Positions 59,019 to 64,000 of a DNA stretch of 64,000 nt are shown here, in pieces. Position 1 is the stretch's first letter; the number at the start of each line of letters is the position of its first letter. The notes beneath the pieces are model-generated. The model saw only the letters and a program-made list of their open reading frames with translations. It did not search any database and was not told where the DNA came from. Source of the stretch: Isoetes taiwanensis (Eukaryota > Streptophyta > Lycopodiopsida > Isoetales > Isoetaceae); contig JAJEKV010000050.1 in assembly GCA_021234155.1 (NCBI GenBank), positions 5,727,199-5,791,198 on the forward strand, in the 5' to 3' direction. A program made the position numbers and the translations under genes.

Positions 59019-60348
59019 ATGGCTTGCCCAACCCTGCAGCAGTGGTATGTAGACGGAGAGCATTGGGACCATGCGGTTCCCTTTGATCTTCTTCATCCCT
59101 ACCGCTTCGTGAGGTAGATCTTATCTCCAACATGCGAGCCCACCCGCACTATTCTCGCCTTCCTTCGGTTCTATGCGGAGAGGAGATTGTGCCCGCACAA
59201 GCGTTGGTAATGATGACGATGAGCAGCTTTACCTCGACTTCCACACCTTACACCGTGATGTTGGGGGTGATGATCATGCCCGTAACGCCATCAAGGGCAT
59301 CGACGGGCAGGACCTGACCTCCCTATTGCCACAATAGATCGGGAAACCTGTTTTGAGGCCCGATTCGCGACCGGCCATTATTATGGACCAATTACATAGA
59401 GGATGAGGAGATCCCCGCCGAGCTTTCTTCTACACCTCTACTTCCCGACCCTTAAGATAGCCTAAGTCGCCGATGAGCAGGATTTTGTGAGGTGGAAGGA
59501 GCTTGCTACAGAAGCTCCTCGCCGCCGATTTAAGGCCTCAAAACCCCGAAGGGTTAAACCTTCTCCCTACAAGCATTTTGAATGACCAAGAGTACCTAAT
59601 CCTTGACGATATCATGTGGGCGCATAATGTTCTTATGGGGTCGCCCCAAGAGAAAGTAGAGGTTCTCTATGATCTTATGGAATATTGCCAAGATGACTCC
59701 ATCGACTTCACTACACCGGTGGTGCAACCTACAGGTAGAGAGCCTATTGGCATATCGGCCCGAGGAACAAGAGCCCGTTGAGACTCTTTTGTCGCTTCGC
59801 CAGTACTTGCTAGCTGAAACCCCCCAGCCTCCGGAAGAGCAATTTGCGGCCCCGACACCTGTCTTCTCCTTCGAGATCCGCCTCTGCAAATCACTATGGG
59901 CGAGGGGGATCAAGACGAGGAAGACCTTTGGGACACCAAGGTCAGCCTTAGGGATGAGAGAGAAGAAGAAGAAGAAGGGAAGCTCCCCATCGACTTGGAG
60001 AAGGAAGCTGAGACCTCCACTGACCCTCAAGTTAGGGCAATGGGCAACCATATGGCCCGATTCTTTCTCTCAGCTTTCCGCCAAGGAGAGGTGCTGTTCT
60101 TCTCCAAGAATTTAGGCCCATTTTCTGAAGCTTCTTGGTGGGCGCTCCGAGCCATATCTACTTCAGCGGGCCATAAGAAGATTGATTATCGTGTTACCAC
60201 TATTACTCTGGTCCGTAGAGATTTGGCTATAGCAGCGTTGGGAGACGTGGCGGGCTGCACTAGCATGCGCCTCCTTGCTTGGCGGGCGGGCACCTTTGGC
60301 TACATGTCTACCACCGAGGCGCCAGCCTCAAGCCACCCTCTCCGCTAG
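59019..60348 (+). pseudogene. Unrecognised broken coding region
   Basis: From the ATG at 59019 the frame reads MACPTLQQWYVDGEHWDHAV and LLHPYRFVR to a stop at 59118. Protein-like wording continues in other frames: a RTILAFLRFYAERRLCPH block, SILNDQEYLILDDIMWAHNV at 59570, QVESLLAYRPEEQEPVETLL, and finally the 151-codon frame from 59896 (acidic EDLWDTKVSLRDEREEEEE, then AMGNHMARFFLSAFRQGEVL and WWALRAISTS) to 60348. The pieces join if four or five small indels are allowed. No domain is recognised. It may be an extra gene of a retroelement, since the gypsy gag starts about 1.4 kb downstream, or a captured host gene. Confidence 0.5.
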
Positions 60349-60609
60349 CCCCAGCGCCACTTTGATGCGTTATCGTCCACCTCCTCAGCCAATGGATGAA
60401 GATGAGGGATCCAGCTCCTAAATTATTGTCTTATGTATTTTGCCTTTGAAATCACTGTTGTTTAAAAAAAAAATGGTTATTACTCGTGATGTGATTTCTC
60501 TTTATTGTATCAGTCCAATACATAATGCCAATACAATTTTTTTGAATAAGTCTCTTCCATGACAAGTTATTAAGCCTCCTGGAAATGTTAGTATTATATA
60601 CTCATTCCG

Positions 60610-61088
60610 CCCTTTTGCAGAAGAAACGCTGGCGGAATACGAAGATAGGATAACATTCCAGATAAGAAGAGATGAACAGGGACCTCCTCAACAGGACTAT
60701 GGGGAACGATACAACGAGTATCCTGAACGGGAAGTTGACGATGAGATAGCGGAGCTTAGGGTGCCGGGAACAACCTTATGATCCCGACAAGGGATGGAAA
60801 TAGTTACTCTCCTTCGGAGAACGTGCTTACGATGATTTGAAATGGACCCTTTCCCGCACTTGGGATTATTGGAATATGACCCCACATCAAGCTTTTGAGG
60901 ATGCTAATGATCATCTCTGGCAAATCTTCTACGCGACCGCTGGAAGGCTCTTCAACCTTCTGATTATTAGCCCCACTTGGGATTATCAACCCGTTATTAT
61001 CCGTGCTTGGGCACGTTACAAGCTCGCCGAGTCGCGGCGTGAGAGTGTCGCGCTTATGCCGTCATGTATCCCCTACGCAAACCCTTAA
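60610..61088 (+). pseudogene. Second part of the unrecognised coding region
   Basis: Frames read FAEETLAEYEDRITFQIRRD at 60615, an acidic YPEREVDDEIAELRV block, then after frame changes YDDLKWTLSRTWDYWNMTPH, FEDANDHLWQIFYATAGRLF and VIIRAWARYKLAESRRESV to a stop at 61086. Trp- and Tyr-rich helical character suggests a folded domain. It follows 59019-60348 on the same strand after a 260 bp AT-rich gap that could be an intron. Confidence 0.45.
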
Positions 61089-61099
61089 GCCGCATTTTC

Positions 61100-61700
61100 C
61101 GTTTTTTGTGTGTTCCTATGCTTCTCTATGACTAGGAAATGGCCTCAGTATCAGGCCCCTTTATGTATTATATAACTATAAGTTTATAACCGCGGTTCGT
61201 GATGAACTTCTTTAATGTAACCAATTATTTCGCTTGTAATTTGAATCTTCCGTCCTTTTTCCTGTTCACTTTGTGTTTCTCGATACAACCCAAAATGACT
61301 TTGTTATAACACTTATCGTTATCGCATTCTTTCTTATATCATCGTGATGTTTAATATAGACGGGCAGACGCAATGCCGCCTGGCGCGGACACCCTCAAAC
61401 GCCGAAGATAGGAAACCGGTTAACACCAACAAGAATTGATGCTAACGAAAAAGACAAAATTTCGCCGAAGTTCTGTGCCTATGTGTTGCATGCTAACCCA
61501 CCACAAAGATGTACAAGAAGACGGACCGAGTTGCCTCCGTTGTCGCTTAGTCCGCCTACCCAAAGCCAGCCGCCCCCACCACAAACCAGCCCCGGCACTC
61601 GCGCGAAAGAGGCCCCGATCCTAAACGCCGACGGAGTTCTCCTCTAGAGACAGTGCCACCTCCTCAAAGTCCGCCACTTGAGGTGTCATCCTGAATCATC
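61100..61700. other. No clear gene; possible 5' UTR and start of gag
   Basis: AT-rich to about 61340, then GC-richer with ATGCCGCCTGG at 61372, a plausible gag start, but the frame breaks at once. Confidence 0.4.
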
Positions 61701-61779
61701 CGCGATCATCCGGTGGCCATGCAAAGCGCCGAGATAAGGAGTACCGCCAAGACAGCTTGATACGACCATAACCAAAGAT

Positions 61780-62640
61780 ATGGAAGAATAGGAAATTGGC
61801 CCGCTTTGATGGGAAATCTAGGGGCGGCTTGAATGCCGAATCCTCGGCTGGACTAAATGAAGGAGTTCGCGCAGTCCTATGGCATGACAGAGAAAGATAC
61901 AGAAAGGTTGCCACCACAAACCTTACCGAGCTGCCCGTATTTGGTGGAAGGGCTATGCCGAGCCAAACATCCGGACAAGTAGATGCAACTTCAGAAAGTT
62001 TGCCAAGGCCTTCAAATCGCATTATGTGCCTCGTGCACATAAATGCCAACAGATCCGCACTTTCTACAGGGTTGGAGCGTAAGAGTATGTCCGCATAAAG
62101 CTTACACGGATGAGTTTATGCGCTCGAGACTCAGATGTACCGGGTATGAATGAGAAAAGGGCGTGGAGGGCTATATAGAGGGTTTGGCACCATCGATCAA
62201 ACGGATGGTTAAGGCCATCGACCCAAATCGCTTCGTGCGGCCGAGGCTAAAGCATTGAGCCTCGAGGAGGACATACCAAGGAGTCGAGATCCGCCCCGCC
62301 CCTCCTTACTCGCAGCCCACCGCCGCCCACACCTTACAAACCCCCGCCTCCAAGTTCGGCCCTCTCAACGTAACTCTTACGGCCGCCAGAGAAGAAAGTC
62401 GCTTTTAGCACGCCGGATAAGCGGAACAATGCTTTGGTAAGGAAGTTCAAACCTCTTACGTACCATTCCTAAAGAGGCGAGAGAACACCGCCCGAGATAA
62501 GGCATGTTACTGGTGTATGAGGCCTGGACACTTCATGCATAATTGCCCATATGTTACCCTGACGCCCGGTGGGCCATGGCCCGATCTTTGATGGGACGAT
62601 ATTGAGTCAACATTACCTGCCGACGAGGACGCCCCGAAGT
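61780..62640 (+). pseudogene. Gypsy element 2 gag with CCHC zinc knuckle
   Basis: Reading across frames: FAKAFKSHYVPRAHKCQQIR at about 61995 and a following RTFYR, the retrotransposon gag core; an EGLAPSIKRMVKAIDP-like block near 62180; EAKALSLEEDIP; and CYWCMRPGHFMHNC at about 62506-62550, a perfect C-x2-C-x4-H-x4-C zinc knuckle, which binds RNA in gag proteins. Several frameshifts are present. It is homologous to the gag fragment of element 1 at 9.94-10.26 kb on the opposite strand. Confidence 0.82.
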
Positions 62641-63360
62641 ACATTCACTAAGCGTCTCATATCCTTGCAGCTATAGAACCGGTAATGCTGAAAGTCACCT
62701 TTGTCATTTCCACCATAGGCCAAGTAGACAAGAAGCCTTTTGTAATTTTTATGGATACGGGGGAGTACACATAATTTTGCTTCTCCTAGAATGGCCAGTC
62801 CTACAACTGAAACCCTAAGGTCACTTAACCGAGGGCCCGCCACTTTAGCCGCTGGTAAGGTTAGACATACTCATGGTCGCCGCGATCAACCTTAAGATGT
62901 AGATTGCCCGGCGCACTTTGCTATGGGGCCGAAGTTAATGGATATTGGCAAACACGACCTCATTGTTGGAATGGAATTTTGGCATCCGCAAAAAGCCAAC
63001 ATAGGCTGCAAAAGAGAGAAGTTACCTTCAACGCGAGCTAATGGAGCCCGCGAACTATAAAAGGTGAACCATTCAACCCTATCATGCAGTCTATGTCCAT
63101 TCGACAGTTAGATAAAGCTATACGCAAGCAAAAGTTCCTCTGCGTTATTAGACTTGCTTCCATTGAGTCAGATGCTAAACAAAACCAAGTAATCAACATC
63201 TTGCCACGGGGATTGCCAAGATTCTCCATCAATTTAGCGATCTTTTCCCGGATCTAAATCCGTAAGCTTCCTCCTTTCGAGGAGGGGTAGAATGTGAGAT
63301 AGCTTTTAGAGCCCCAGACTAAACCCACCAGCAAGGCCCCGTACCGTATGAGTCTTCCAG
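62640..63360 (+). pseudogene. Gypsy element 2 protease and linker
   Basis: KKPFVIFMDTG at about 62730-62760 is the retropepsin active site, with Asp intact, followed at once by a frame change. A DIGKHDLIVGMEF block lies near 62945, matching element 1. The remaining linker contains stops. Element 1 has lost the Asp but keeps the frame; element 2 keeps the Asp but loses the frame. Confidence 0.75.
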
Positions 63361-63973
63361 AGTTGGCAGAGCTTAAGAAACAACTTCAAGAGCTGCTAAA
63401 CCTAGGTTTTATTCGACCTAGCGTTTCGCCCTTTGGCGCCCTATTCTTTTTGTAAAGAAAAAGGACGGCTCCTTGAGAATGTGTATTGATTATCGGCAAC
63501 TCAACAAGCATACCATCAAAAATCGCTATGCTTTGCCGAGAGCAGATGATCTAATGGATCAGTTGCAAGGGGCCAAATATTTTTCAAAGATTGACCTTCG
63601 CTCCGGATATCATCAGATAAGGATTAAAGAGGAGGACATCCATAAATCTGCTTTTCGCACTAGATATGGGCATTATGAGTTTACCGTTATGCCTTTCGGA
63701 TTAACTAATGCCCCCGCAACGTTTATGCGGTTAATGAACGATGTTTTCCGACAATACTTGGATGATTTTGTTGTCATTTTCTTTGACGACATTCTCATCT
63801 ACAGTAAGACTCTAGAAGAGCATGAGAAACATCTTAAATTGGCCCTACAAAAGTTAAGACGTCATCAGCTTTTTGCCAAGTTCTCTAAATGCAAGTTTGC
63901 CACTCCAAAGGTTGACTATTTGGGCCATATCATTTTGGCAGAGGGAATTGCTACAGATCCAAAGCAAAAATAG
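63350..63973 (+). pseudogene. Gypsy element 2 reverse transcriptase
   Basis: After [20 protein letters not shown] and a one-base defect at about 63445, the 166-codon frame from 63473 reads [54 protein letters not shown] (catalytic Asp pair) and [20 protein letters not shown]. It stops at TAG 63971-63973, inside the connection region. The wording is better kept than in element 1 and all three catalytic Asp residues are present. The element continues past the right edge of the window. Confidence 0.9.
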
Positions 63974-64000
63974 AGGTCAAGGGAATGGCCTATTCGTAAA

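Noticed and set aside
1-64000. CRISPR arrays, rRNA genes, organelle insertions
   Set aside because: No regularly spaced short repeats with unique spacers, no rRNA-like segments and no plastid or mitochondrial genes were recognised.

Overview
The window is nuclear DNA of a land plant. It holds one host-type gene with plant splice sites, a WAVE-DAMPENED2-like (WDL) microtubule-binding protein at about 15.5-18.5 kb. The rest is mostly nested, decaying transposable elements of several classes. The mixture (Ty3/gypsy, two kinds of LINE, a Penelope-like retroelement and a TIR transposon) suggests a large, repeat-rich genome. A fern, lycophyte or other non-seed plant is possible, but that is inference only.

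Layout. 0-4.6 kb: AT-rich DNA with no supported gene and a ~530 bp tandem duplication. 6.4-10.3 kb (minus): a decayed Ty3/gypsy element with chromodomain, integrase, RNase H, RT, protease and gag remnants, with catalytic residues lost. 12.0-12.3 kb: a primer-binding site and polypurine tract of a related LTR element only ~300 bp apart. 14.25-14.68 kb: an ~85 bp tandem repeat. 15.5-18.5 kb: the WDL gene, eight exons, with one apparent frameshift near its 3' end. 20.2-25.0 kb (minus): a LINE split by a 3.4 kb LTR element flanked by an exact 5 bp duplication. 25.5-29.0 kb: further LINE fragments of two families. 29-37.2 kb (minus): a Penelope-like retroelement with a probable intron, that intron itself invaded by a LINE, the whole bracketed by ~240 bp direct repeats. 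37.2-38.85 kb: another LINE copy.

38.9-51.7 kb is the most unusual part. Two copies of one TIR DNA transposon lie in opposite orientation, 87 bp apart, forming a ~11.5 kb near-palindrome. The right copy keeps both ends (44644-51716, 7073 bp). Each copy encodes on one strand a DDE-like transposase with DFAENY, SDG and HGKG..DG blocks, and on the other strand an accessory reading frame with an FCP1/SCP-like HAD phosphatase domain. In the right copy the accessory region also has a coiled coil, a RING-H2 finger and an AT-hook-like segment. All are broken by frameshifts.

51.7-64 kb: a foldback element, an unrecognised gene remnant, a possible LTR/PBS, a ~870 bp polypyrimidine tract, a minisatellite whose units carry heat-shock-element motifs, a tRNA-derived SINE, a TATA box with an unrecognised broken coding region, and a second, better preserved gypsy element running off the right edge.

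Only the WDL gene looks like a working cellular gene. All assignments come from reading motifs in translation; no database search was possible.
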